64,000 nt of DNA, taken from positions 31,229,829 through 31,293,828 of the forward strand of contig OX387187.1 in assembly GCA_947561395.2 (NCBI GenBank). The letters run 5' to 3'. Source of the DNA: Buxus sempervirens (lineage: Eukaryota; Streptophyta; Magnoliopsida; Buxales; Buxaceae). Both the position numbers and the translations under genes were made by a program. Below the pieces are notes generated by a model. It was not told where the DNA came from. It made no database searches and saw only the letters and a program-made list of their open reading frames with translations. Position 1 is the stretch's first letter; each line of letters starts with the position of its first letter. Below are positions 1-10,625 of this stretch, one piece after another.

Positions 1-86
1 TCTTCAGTCTCGTTTCCCCTAGATCCCGTCTTCATGTTTTACAGCTAGAGGGAATCTTGAGGTACTTTGAGTAGAGGAAGGGGCTG

Positions 87-2374
87 TGTCAGCACCTCAT
101 TTTTGCACCCCCAGAATTGCTGAAAATGAAAACCCTAGCTGAAAGGTCAAACCTTGAGGGGGCAAAAATTGACTTTTAATCAAGTGATAATTGACTACCT
201 TGCTTCATCCCAGTGGATAGAGAATCCCGACATGGTTCCAACACAACTGAGTTTGCTAGAATCGGAGCCCGGATGGAGAAGATATGAGCAAAACAGTCCG
301 AGGGGCAAAGTTAAAATATCTTAATTGAACTAATTAAGATAAATGGGAAATAATAAAAATTGGGGAAGTCTAATTCGTCCGAGTGGGCGGCTGAGTTGCC
401 TTGGCAGTCAACTCCACCAAAGAAGGGGAGAGAAACATATGCGGTTGATTTTTTTGGCCATCGCCCTTGCGAGCCAATCAGAGCAAGCGGCGTAGAAAAG
501 TCAACTGCACATACAGTACGGTTGCATGGCGCGTCAGACTGTGCCTGACCAATTTGTCCCCTAATCATTACTGAAAAGACAGGGACAAAACCGTACATAC
601 TCTGCGGTTTTGACCAAACCGCAGTATGTGCGGTTATTGTTCGTTTTTGACCAAACCGCTCTGTGTATGCGGTTTTGTCCAAGTTTTCTATAAATAGAAA
701 ATCCGAACAGTGGATAGGGGGGCTTCCCTTTGGCTGATCTCCACTGCTTCTCCCCCACTGCTCTTGATCCGAAATCCTTCCCTTTTGCCTTCCTTGCCTC
801 CCAAGCCACCCAAACAACCTTCTAGGACTATTCTGCCCCTTCCTTTCCCCCTTCTTCTTCACTTCCATTAAAGAAGAATTTGAAGGAGGAACTTGGTGCT
901 TGGGAAGAAGCTGCTCCAGTCACTGTTTGAGCTCAAAAGGGGTCCTCACATCACACACAGGGGTTTTAGCCCCAAGGTATTGTTTCCTATCAATGTTTGT
1001 TTCACATACATGAAGATGAGTTGATTTTAAGCATGTTTTAGGACTCTTATATTTCTTGTTTGAAAGTTATTTTTCAACATGACATTAATCATGCATCTTT
1101 TTCTAATTTCCTTCGTATGAGATACCTCCCATGGCAAAGAGGGGGGGGGGGGGGTGCGGATGGTTTCAAGGGAGGAAGAGACCCCCTCCTACGCATGCCT
1201 TTAATGGCCTTTAAACCACCCTATCACCATTTGTTTCCATTCGAATGGGGGAGAGTGTTCCCCCTTTGCTTACTCATCTAATGTATCCCTTAATTCCCCC
1301 CTCTCTCCCTTCTCTAAGCAGTGTTACTTCGATTATGGTGTGTTTGCTGCTGTAGGTAATGAGCATGTCTCTCCCCCCTTGTTCAGCACCAGCACACACA
1401 TCACATATGTCCCCGTGTGCTTGAATATCCTCACTAGAAGCATGCTAGGGCATTCCCTCGTTTGTTATCAGCTAGTTTTCATACTAACAATCACACACAG
1501 CTCATGGGGTGCATGCACTCCCATCATGTTCTAGGGGATACCCTTTAGTCTAGTTTGGTAGGTTGGCATTCGACTTATTTGCTTGCTGTTGCACGGACTT
1601 GGAGAAACCAAGGTAGGGGCACTCAAGCCCCCACCTTACTGTTGGAAAAATCCCAAGGGGGGAGAGGCAAACCCTAGGCCTTCCCCTCCTTTCCTTGCTA
1701 TGATACACCCAGGAGAGAAGCCAAGCTGAATCCCGAGGCCATTTTGGCCTTTCTTCGATTTTTGGGCCCGAACCGCATACTCAGAGCGGTTCGGGCGAAA
1801 CCGCACAGGATGTGTGGTCAGTTCCCAGAATCCCTTAAAAATCCATTTTTGGGACTCTGTTGGACCCAATCCAACCCATTTTGACTTGTTCCAACCCATT
1901 GGGCTTTTTGGCCTGTTCCAAGCCCATTTTGAGACTGTGGGCTCAACGGACCCACCAAGGCTTCATGGGCCCTCCCATGGGGCCCATATCAGTCCCACAT
2001 CATCTGGATAAAAAAAAGATAATAATAAAATAAAAGAAAGGGATCCACACCACTTTTGTGGTCCCCACCTAGACCAATAAAATGTGCATGCTGGCATAGA
2101 AGCAGGGTGAGTTTAGAATTGAGTTAACTCAAACCAGGAAAACCAATGGGACCTGTCACTTGACAGGGCGGATCGGGGTGTCTACGGACTTCCCCGGACC
2201 GTAATCGAGCCCTTTCTCAGAATCTCAAGCCGCAAACCAAAGTAGGTATCCTTAGGGCATCCAGGTGTCTGCCTGCACCCCATCTGGCAGTGGCGACTCC
2301 CATTTCCCGTTCTACTGCCTTAGGAGGCTCGCACGTGCTTTTCCGTGCGCCCTCGCCGGTGCGACGTGCGCACA
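87..2374 (+). mobile_element. Family A solo LTR, copy 1 (2.29 kb)
   Basis: The element starts TGTCAGCACC and ends GTGCGCACA. It is flanked by ggctg (82-86) and ggttg (2375-2379), a 5-bp target duplication with one mismatch. The interrupted family B sequence resumes exactly on either side. Orientation comes from the TATA box TATAAATAG at 689-697, followed by a pyrimidine-rich leader. Near the 3' end is a GTGGCGACTCC motif that also occurs in the other A copies. No primer site, coding region or second LTR is present, so this is a solo LTR. The family is probably Tat/Ogre-like by LTR size and motifs (inference). Short open frames inside it have no recognisable domain. Confidence 0.82.
588..697 (+). 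promoter_or_regulatory. Inverted-repeat cluster next to the TATA box of LTR A copy 1
   Basis: Several AACCGCA/TGCGGTT arms lie in opposite orientations between 588 and 680, for example ACCGCAGTATGTGCGGT at 617-633. TATAAATAG follows at 689-697. Related arms recur at about 1765-1827 (GAACCGC and GCGGTTC). The position fits an LTR core promoter with upstream palindromic elements. A function as a protein-binding site is inference. Confidence 0.6.
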
Positions 2375-2744
2375 GGTTGCATACACAAAGAGTAGGCCTT
2401 ATTCTACAGAAAGGTAGAAAAAAAGAACTAACCCTATAATGTAAAGACAGAAAAATAAAGAGGGATTTAGGCTTACTTGGGTGTCTGGAAGCAGTGCGGC
2501 AGCAGTTCCCTTCTTCACTCCGAGCTCTTCAATCTCCAAGTTCTTGGCCATTTGCTTAAGGAGGAGCCTCCTATTTATAGGCAAAGGCTAGGGTTAGGGT
2601 TTGCATGATGCTAGACACAAAATGATGTCTAGAGTCCACCAACCTAAACCCTAAGGCTATTTCCGAGATTTCCACTCCTTTAATGAAGGATATGATGGTA
2701 AAAAGTGAAAACTCTCGGAAAACCCTAATTTTGAGCAAAAACCT

Positions 2745-2890
2745 TGTATCCGACAACTTAGATCTGATATAAGGGCACATATATGTTTCCGACATATGTT
2801 GTCGGATATATTAATACCTGCTTGTATCCGACAACTTATGTCGGATAAAAAAAGATCCTCTTGTATCCGATGACTTGTGTCGGATATAAT
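2745..2890 (-). repeat. Palindromic TATCCGACA/TGTCGGATA array of LTR B copy 1
   Basis: At least four half-palindromes of the type TATCCGACAAC and GTCGGATA alternate, spaced about 35-50 nt. They lie 165-310 nt upstream of the minus-strand TATA box. The same array occurs in B copy 2 (38085-38225). In B copy 3 a different palindromic motif sits at the corresponding place. Confidence 0.7.
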
Positions 2891-2989
2891 AAAAAATGCT
2901 TAAATCTGAATTTTTGCGCTGGTTTCAAAGGAAAGAATGATTTTTGCCAATTATCCATCATTTTTACTGTGCAATTTGGGGTGTCTACA

Positions 2990-3621
2990 GCTATCGCTGA
3001 AGATAAGATCACATCCGCATTTTAAGTGTGGTTTAAGCCAAACTGCACTTCAAATGCAAACGCGCACGTTTTAAAAAGGTTGGATTTCAAACAACTCTTT
3101 AATTTGAATTAATTTCATATTTTTATCCAATTTTCTTTTTTATTTTTGATTTATTTTAAATATTTAAATCAAGATACTTTTAGAAAATTATTATTTTAAT
3201 CCCGATTTTTATTTTTTTGTCCATTCTTGCTTTTTCGCCACACGAGCAGTTTTTTCGAAACTTTGACTGGCCATAACTTTTTCATATGATGTCCGATTTT
3301 AGCAAAATTAGTGGCGTTGGAATCAGCTCGAAATTCCCTATCCACTAAGCTAAAGTTTGGCAGCAGACTCGGGTTTTAACAGAAAGCCAATTTCTGCTCC
3401 CCCTCCGGTTTGACTGACACATAACTTCTTCATCCGGACTCCGATTTGAGCAAACTCAACTGCGTTGGAGTCATATCGGAATTTCTTTTTCAATGGGAAG
3501 AAGTATGGTAGTCAATTTGCACCAGATTAAAAAGTCAATTTTTTGACCCCTCAAGGTTTGACTTTTCAATTAAAATTTTGTTTTTTGCACTTTTAAGGGG
3601 TGCAAAAACGAGGTGCTAACA
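2990..3621 (-). mobile_element. Family A LTR copy 2, remainder flanking the B insertion
   Basis: The right end GCAAAAACGAGGTGCTAACA is the reverse complement of an A-type LTR start (TGTTAGCACC). The body shares the repeated phrase around CATAACTT, CCGATTTGAGCA and GGAATCGGCTC with the A copy at 7656-16516. Family B copy 1 inserted into it, so only the 5' part (minus strand) is visible. An imperfect palindrome (AAGTGTGGTTT with AAACTGCACTT) lies near 3024-3050. The rest of this copy must lie left of the window. Confidence 0.7.
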
Positions 3622-3933
3622 AGTATATTTGTCTTTTATGTTTCTTGTGTAACTTGATAATAAAATGTAATAATAAATTGGTCTTAAGTTGAAGTATTAC
3701 AATAATTGAAATAAATGGCCACTAATAATATGAAGGCACATGTACGCACACATATATTTATATAATAATTTATGAATTCATTTGTTCTGTACGACTACTT
3801 AAAATGTTTTAATTAATTTATTTGAATTCTATTTTATTATTGTTATAATTTATCTCTTCTAACTTTATTTTCTAATTTATCATTACATACAGAATACCTA
3901 AATGAATCTTTTCATGAGATTATTATTATTATA

Positions 3934-3982
<49 letters not shown>

Positions 3983-4925
3983 TGTATGTGTCTATATATA
4001 TGTATATATTATCTGCCACTAATAATAATAAACATCCAATAATAATTTAGACAATTTCTGTTCTCTATCAACACTGTCTACTAATTTGTACAATTCATTT
4101 TATTGACTTGTAAAAGCCATTTGAGTGAGTGATATAAGGGCATTCTTGGAAGAGTTGGTTTGTAGTTGTAAAATGTTACTAAAATTTAATTATTTTGATA
4201 TGGGTATCTTAACAGTTAAAATTCAAAATATTGATGACTGAATTAATTTAAATTATTTTCAAAATATTTTCAGTAGAAGTTAATTTGTTATCAAATTCCA
4301 AATAGATTTTGAGTAATTTGGAATAGTTTGAATGTTCTCTAAGAATGTTTAAGTTTCATGTAGGTAGGACATCAAGGTTAAGGTTGAATTAGGATACGTG
4401 ATTGTTGCTGGTTGAGACGGTTATTGGTTGAGATGGCTTATTTGACAATTTGTACAAGGAAGATATTACCAAGATGGCGATTAAGGGAATGAAGTCGTAA
4501 TGTTCAGATTAAGTCCTGAGACTTTTGTTTTCTTTCCCTTTAGTAAAACCAGCCCGAAACCGCCATGAAGGATCATGGTGAAATGCTTCTTTATTTCGGT
4601 GAGGTCTTCGAGGGCCCTTGAAGGATCATGGTGAACGCAACTCTTCTCATGACAGATATACACTTTCCTCTGGACTTCTTAGCTTGTTCTTTGCAGGAGC
4701 TTCCATGGCAAGTTGTGGCCTTTTCGGGATCTTCCATGGCAAGTTTTGGCCTATTTGTAGATTTCGCAACTGCATCTATTTGTTGCCATGAAAGTTTTGA
4801 GGGATAGAGTAATCACATCCGCATCAAAATCTTCGAAACAGTGAAATCACATTAAGAAACTAAGGGCTTTAGAACAGAAGAAACACCTGGTCTTCCATGG
4901 CAGGTTCGAAGATTTCCAGAGGCAT
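3622..4925. other. AT-rich stretch without a recognisable gene
   Basis: No coding domain or transposon end is recognised here. There is a composite microsatellite at about 3935-4010 ((AT)n followed by (TATG)n). Between 4560 and 4745 a short phrase (ggatcatggtgaa, then cttccatggcaagtt) occurs twice. The sequence continues on the far side of the hAT element at 17468, so it is older than the hAT insertion. Confidence 0.5.
3935..4010. repeat. (AT)n/(TATG)n microsatellite
   Basis: A run of AT dinucleotides passes into about eight GTAT tetranucleotides and then back to AT repeats. Confidence 0.9.
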
Positions 4926-4933
4926 CTCTAGTG
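4926..4933. repeat. hAT target-site duplication, left copy
   Basis: CTCTAGTG stands directly before the hAT terminal repeat and is repeated without mismatch at 17460-17467. Confidence 0.95.
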
Positions 4934-5955
4934 CAGGGGCGACTCAAAGGGGTAGGCCACTAAGGCTACCGCCTAAGGCCCCATTTTTTAAATATTTTTT
5001 CTTTATTACCTTATTAGGTTTTGTTTTCTTAAACATTAAGCTGTTAAGGCCAACAACTATTAGGTTTTCTTTTTTTTTTTTTAAACTTTTTTTTTTGTTT
5101 TTTTAATAATTTTTTCAAACGTTAAGGCCCCCAACTATGAAGGTCTCACTATTATTAAGTTAAGAGAGGTTTAGACTCTTTAGAGCTACTCGTGTCCCCA
5201 AAAAAAATACATTTAGAGCAACTATGGAAAAGGGCACTAATAACTTTTAAAATACATTTTAAAGAAAAATTTCCCTTTTTTCACCCTATGGAATAGGTAT
5301 AAAGGGAAAAGGGGCTTTAGAGCCGCCCCTGGGAAAATTTTCCCTTTTCAAATGTGAGAAGATGAGCTTTTCTTTCAAATGCATTTAGACTCTTTAGAAC
5401 CGCCCCTGGGAATACCCTCTCTCTCTCTCTCTCTCGTTTTTTAAAAAGGTAAAAGAGGCTTAGGGTTTCTATGTTTTATGAAAAACAAAACAGTCATCTT
5501 CTCACACCCATGTTCTCTTCTTATTTGCTTCTGAAATCAAAGAATAACATTGCTAATCTTCTCTTCTTATTTGCTTCTGAAATCAAAGAGTGAGTGAGTG
5601 CATTGCTATTGAGTTTGCCTTTAGACCCGTATTTGAGTGCACGTTACCGACTTATCGGAAGAGGTCTTCGACCATTGATGAGGCAAAGTACCAATAGGGG
5701 GCACTAATCGCTTTAAGCACAAAAGCTTGAAAGCCTTGTCTCGATTTCAGATTGATAAGTTCTTCTTCTTGCACATATTAGATTTCATTATTTGTTGTTT
5801 TCAATTTATTTTTTCTGTCTATCGTAAGTACAATTGTTATTTCGTTTGATCCTGTTCTTTATTATATTTCTCGTCTAATTTATTTCGTTTGATCTTGTTC
5901 TTCATTTGATTTCCATCACTAGTTAGAAAATATTTTATATTCTTCTATTTACTAT

Positions 5956-7650
5956 TTGTTTTTAATATTTGAGATGAAGGGTAGAAAATATGTATCTGGA
6001 TATGAAAAACTTAAGAAAAAAAGGAGAATAGAAAGTTTAGTAAAATCTCAAAAAGGGGCCTTGAACAAATACCTTGTTGATAAAAGTGAACAAAATTCAA
6101 ATCAAAAGGTAATTGGTGAAGAACCAAGTCTTAGGGGGGACTTAGACAGTAATGTTGATGTGAATCAAGGGGAGAACTTAAAAAAGAATGTTGATGTGAT
6201 ACAAGAAAATGAAATTGGGGAACAAATTATTGATGAGACACTTGTAGACAATCCAAATGATCAATATTGTCATGTCAATAATATATTAATGGAGATAGGA
6301 AAGGATGAGATTTTAAATTGTTATGATCCTGGACATTGGAAGGAAATTGATATAAAGTTACAAGATATATTAGTAGAGAAAGGTCCAATTAAAATTGATG
6401 ATATTGAGTTTCCAAAGGATGAAATAATAGACATTTTTCTAAACAATATTATATTCGTAGACTACAAAATGAGGAAAAGCAAGATAGGAGATGGTTAGTG
6501 CATTCAATCGATAAAGATAGAGTATTTTGTTTTTGTGGTAAATTATTTAGCTCAAAATATAGTACAAGTCAGTTAGTTAATGAAGGAAGTAGAGATTGGA
6601 AAAATCTTGGCAAAAAGCCCAAGTCACATGAAATATCTAACGAGCATATTATCAATATGACTAGATGATTGACATGGAAAAGAGATTGTCAAAAAATGAG
6701 ACAATTGATAAGAGTGTCGAAGATCAAATTAATAAGGAGAAAGAACATTGGGAAAAAGTTCTTGTTAGAATCATTGCTGTAGTGAATACATTAGCTAGAA
6801 ACAATCTTGCATTTCATGGAAAGAAGGAAAAATTATTTGAAGATAATAATGGGAACTTTTTAGGTTTGATAGAGATGATAGATGAGTTTGACCCTATAAT
6901 GCAAGAACATATTAGACGGATTCAAGTGCATGATATTCATAATCATTATTTGGGACATGATATACAAAATGAGTTGATCTTGTTGTTAGCCGATGAAGTC
7001 AAAAGTATGATCATCAAGAAAATCAAAAGAGCAAAGTATTACTCAGTTATTCTTGATTGTACTCCTGATGCAAGCCATCAAGAACAAATGACTGTTATAT
7101 TACGATGTATTGATATTTTTATATGTCCAATAAAGATTAATGAGCACTTTTTAGAGTTTTTGATGGCAGATAACACATCAAGGAAAGGACTTTTTGATGA
7201 ACTTTTGAGTATACTAAAAAAACATGATCTTGATTTGGATGATGTTAGAGGACAAGGATATGATAATGAATCTAACATGAAAGGTAAAAAACAAGGTGTG
7301 CAAAAGAGGCTTTTAGATTTGAATCCTAGAGCATTTTATACTCCTTGTGGCTACCATAGTTTGAATTTAGTTCTTTGTGATATGGCTAATTCATGCTCTA
7401 AAGCAATATCATTTTTTGGTGTTGTACAACGTATGTATTCTTTATTTGCTTCTTCAACAAAAAGATGGAAAATTTTATTAGATTATGTTACTTTGACTCC
7501 CAAGCCTTTGTCCCAAACACGATGGGAAAGTCGTATTGAAAGTGTTAAAGCTCTAAAATTTCAAGTCCCAAAAATTAGGGATGCTTTACTAAAATTAGCA
7601 AAAGTTAGTGAAGATCCTAAAACAAGGAGTGAATCCAAATGCTTAGCAAC
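5956..7650 (+). pseudogene. hAT transposase, N-terminal part (TTF-type zinc finger and DUF4371-like region)
   Basis: The first open stretch, 5956-6498 (180 residues), has a lysine-rich start and ends in a YDPGHWKEID block typical of plant TTF-type zinc-finger/hAT proteins. The frame then shifts by +1. The zinc-finger segment with FCFCGKLFSS is encoded at about 6525-6560 in the shifted frame. A stop follows near 6666, and the main frame resumes at 6665-7678. That third stretch contains NTLARNNLAFHG, ILDCTPDASHQEQM (a conserved catalytic-core segment) and the SRWESRIESVKALK-like block. The reading frame runs into the A LTR at 7656, so residues after about 330 of that stretch are not transposase. 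The broken gene is still recognisable at protein level. Confidence 0.88.
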
Positions 7651-7655
7651 CTATG
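7651..7655. repeat. 5-bp target duplication of LTR A copy 3, left copy
   Basis: CTATG here and CTATG at 16517-16521 flank the LTR exactly. Removing the insertion restores the order of hAT transposase sequence. Confidence 0.95.
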
Positions 7656-8277
7656 TGTGCGCACCTCGGGCGTGCTGAAAAAGCGTGTTACATGTCTTTT
7701 ATGGAGTCGCTACTACCTGAAATGTGCAGGTAAACACCTTGTTGACTTTTGGTCTGAACCAATGATTCCGGATAAGTAACCCAATTACAACCCAGGGAAG
7801 TCCTTGAACACCCTGGGTTGCCCCACCGAAATGGGTTCCCTTAAATCAGTTGGATCGTATTTGAGTTTATTTATTATTATTTAATTTTTTTTTATCTTTT
7901 ATCTTTTATATTTTTTTATTTATTTTTTTATGATTACATGTGTACAAATATTGGAGGAATGAAGGTTGCTATACTAAATCCTATACAAAATATAATACAT
8001 ATAAAAAATTCCAAAATAAAGAAATTTAAATCAAATATTTCAACATGTAGCAATGTACTTTGTTACTTAAGACATATACATGTATTTATTTATTTATTTA
8101 TCTTTTATTATTTTTTTTCTTATTTTATTATTATTATTATTATTTTATTTCTCTTTCTCATATGTACAAAGGATTAGAGGAATTAACATGTTACATTATA
8201 CATGAAGCAAAATAAGAAGGTTTATTAAGATATTCTAGTAAAAAAAAAAACAATTCCAAAATGAGTAAACCTACGGC

Positions 8278-8317
<40 letters not shown>

Positions 8318-8365
8318 TACAATCTCACATCATTTAATCTTTTATTATTATTATTATTATTATTT
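8278..8365. repeat. A-run, (TA)n and (TTA)n microsatellites
   Basis: A poly-A run (8278-8295) passes into a TA dinucleotide run to about 8320. A TTA trinucleotide run follows at 8343-8364. Confidence 0.85.
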
Positions 8366-9054
8366 CATTGTTTTCTTATTTTTTTTTTTGATAATTTATT
8401 CACACACAAAGCATGTATTTAAAAAAAAACTCAATCTTATTTAGCCATTGAAATTTACACTTTATTTTTCAACATTTTTTTTATTCTTATTTCTAAGGAT
8501 TTGGATAAGAGAAGAAGTATTATAAGAAATTAATAAAAGTTACAAAAAAAAAAAAATCTGGTTAAAAGAATTCATAAATTAAAAGAAATTAATAAATTAA
8601 AAAATTTAAATATGTTAGTTAAACCTATTATCTAAAGAATTAAGAAAAAGGGAAAAAAATCTGGTTAGTAAAGTATATTAATTAAGCATATTATCTAAAG
8701 AATTAAAAAAATATCAGGTTAGTATTTGTTTAGTATGTATTTTAGTATGTGTTTTAATCATACAAGAAAAAAAAAACAAAACAAATAAAGGCCTAGGGGT
8801 TGTTTTAAAAACATTTTTAAAGAAAGGGTAAAAAAAAAAAGAAATAGAATAATTTCTGTTTAAACCCCTAACTTTTCAGCTTAACAAACTAACTACAAAA
8901 GTTCATCAAATTTTCAAAATTTCACCCCCAAAACCAATCGATCAACAGAATTTTTTTTCTCTTCTTGTCTTTCCCATCTTCCAATTTTTCTTCTTTCTTT
9001 TTATTCTAATCACTCTCCACTCCCTCCCAACTCTCAAAAGGATAGAAAAAACTT

Positions 9055-9274
9055 AAGAACAGCCGCTGGTGGCTGTCCAACAGCCACCTACGGCTGTTCC
9101 ATTTTACAAATTAACCAACTACACTTTCTTCTTTCAATTCTCCGTCAAACCTACACCTCTTTTAATCCTTCTCCTTTTGTATTCTCCAATCCCTCTCTAT
9201 TTCTTATCATTTCTCAAACAACAAGGAACAAGAACAGCCGCTGGTGACTGTCCAACAGCCACCTGCGGCTGTTC
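9055..9274. repeat. AACAGCC palindromic minisatellite, left part
   Basis: Two units about 175 nt apart (near 9056 and 9233) each hold the arms AACAGCCGCTGGTG, CAACAGCCACC and GCGGCTGTT. These can fold on themselves. The array resumes at 14724 beyond the Reina-like insertion. Confidence 0.75.
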
Positions 9275-9279
9275 ATCTT
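9275..9279. repeat. Target duplication of the Reina-like element, left copy
   Basis: ATCTT here is repeated exactly at 14581-14585. Confidence 0.95.
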
Positions 9280-9683
9280 TGATATGTGCACGCCTCCAAT
9301 CAGTCGTTAATGGCGCATCCAGCAGAGCATAAGGGCGTACTGATCTACTAAATAAAATTCCTATTTTGTAGTCTTCTTATTTTGGTTAATTAGTTCAATT
9401 GTAGGAGAGAATAAAGGTGACCGTTACATGTTTGGGGAGGATTGTAAGGCATTGATTGAAGAGGGAGATGAAGCTTTGTTCATCTATTTAAAGAGAGTGC
9501 CGAAGGAGGAAGAGGCAGGCAATTCAGTGTAATCTCTTTTATCTCCATCTTTAGCTTTATCAAGCTTTCCCTCACGAGAATTCTTTCCCCCGAAAGTGGG
9601 AATCATTCTCAGTTCTCTTGTAATCAGTTTGTTCCTATCAGTGAATAATTCTCAGTTCTCTTATAATCACTTTGTTCTTATCA
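9280..9683 (+). repeat. 5' LTR of the Reina-like element
   Basis: This 404-bp repeat, TGATATG to TTATCA, is about 99 percent identical to 14177-14580. The primer-binding site follows after two bases. Confidence 0.95.
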
Positions 9684-9728
9684 ATTGGTATCAGAGCGGT
9701 CGATTCTCGACTGTGAGATATCTTAGCA

Positions 9729-10586
9729 ATGGCCCCGGAAACTAGAACCCAAGAGCTTAACCGCATGGAGGAATCTATGAAGCAAATGAAGGAAGACATG
9801 AAGGCAGCTGCAGAGCAGCAATCGGCCATGTTTGCTGATGTGAAGGAAATGATCGGCTCCATGGCTTTCAAGTACGACCAATTAGCCATGAAGCTCACAG
9901 CAATAGAAGGGCTACTTGGCACTAGACTCGATCCTGTAGGAGGACCAAGAACAGAAACTCGGCAGCAGTCGGGAAACCGAGTTGCTACAACCTCTCACGG
10001 CTCTCAAGTTGTGCCACCTTCACCTATCCCTCACGGTCGTTATAACCAGCTGGATTTTCCTTTGTTCAGTGGCACCAACCCAAAGGGGTGGGTCTACAGA
10101 AGCGAGCGGTATTTTCATGTCAACCATGTGGAAGAAGCAGCCAAAGTCTATATTGCTTCCATTCATCTCGAGAACGATGCACTTGAATGGTTCCAATGGT
10201 ACGAAAACACCAAAACGACCATCACATGGATCGAGTTTACTCATGATATCTGCAAACGCTTTGATAATGCACATTCAGGGAGTGCTGTGGGCGATCTCAC
10301 CAAACTGCGACATACCGGAACCGTGAAGTCTTATCAAGAACAATTTGAAAGTCTCTCCAACCGCACCCGTGGCCTTCCGGAAGACTTCTACCTTGAATGC
10401 TTTATTAGCGGATTGAGGGACGAGATCAAGGCGAGCGTCCAAATGTTTCAGCCATGGACAATTTCTCAGGCCATAGGCCTAGCTAGGCTGCAAGAGGAGG
10501 TCCTAGATGCCATCAGCCGCAAGACCAAGGGTATTCTTCGTACTCCACCCATAAATCCGCTGCCTCCTACTGTTGCTCCGCCCTGA
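9729..10586 (+). CDS. gag region of the Reina-like element
   Basis: The 285-residue frame opens 31 nt after the primer site. Residues about 5-60 are predicted coiled coil (MEESMKQMKEDMKAAAEQQ). From about residue 100 a retrotransposon-gag capsid domain follows, with the LDFPLFSGTNPKGWVYRSER block and the LTKLRHTGTVKSYQEQFE block that define this family. The product would form the particle core. Coding of this part looks intact. The zinc knuckle lies in the adjoining frame. Confidence 0.9.
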   Translation: MAPETRTQELNRMEESMKQMKEDMKAAAEQQSAMFADVKEMIGSMAFKYDQLAMKLTAIEGLLGTRLDPVGGPRTETRQQSGNRVATTSHGSQVVPPSPIPHGRYNQLDFPLFSGTNPKGWVYRSERYFHVNHVEEAAKVYIASIHLENDALEWFQWYENTKTTITWIEFTHDICKRFDNAHSGSAVGDLTKLRHTGTVKSYQEQFESLSNRTRGLPEDFYLECFISGLRDEIKASVQMFQPWTISQAIGLARLQEEVLDAISRKTKGILRTPPINPLPPTVAPP

Positions 10587-10625
10587 CCACACTCACCATC
10601 CATAAAACGAATCACCTCTGCCGAA

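Larger units (their letters stand above)
1..2989 (-). mobile_element. Family B LTR copy 1, left end outside window, interrupted by an A LTR
   Basis: Read on the minus strand, an LTR begins TGTAGACACCCC at 2989 and runs off the left edge of the window. It matches the copies at 32531-38323 and 27865-29669 in start, inverted-repeat block (2745-2890), TATA box (minus strand, about 2571-2580) and leader. No protein domain is seen in the part present. The stretches 1-86 and 2375-2989 are contiguous in the other copies, so 87-2374 is a later insertion. TGTAGACACC-type LTRs with a GTGGCGA-type motif near the 3' end resemble the Tat/Ogre side of Ty3/gypsy; that is inference. A solo LTR is likely but cannot be proved without the left end. 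Confidence 0.8.

Noticed and set aside
360-868. Open frames on both strands near the window start (62 to 185 codons)
   Set aside because: They lie within the promoter and leader of LTR A copy 1, have no domain and do not fit the other A copies.
4897-5106. Open frame starting MAGSKISRG across the hAT left end
   Set aside because: It runs from flanking DNA through the target duplication into the hAT terminal repeat. After removal of the hAT it stops within about 20 codons.
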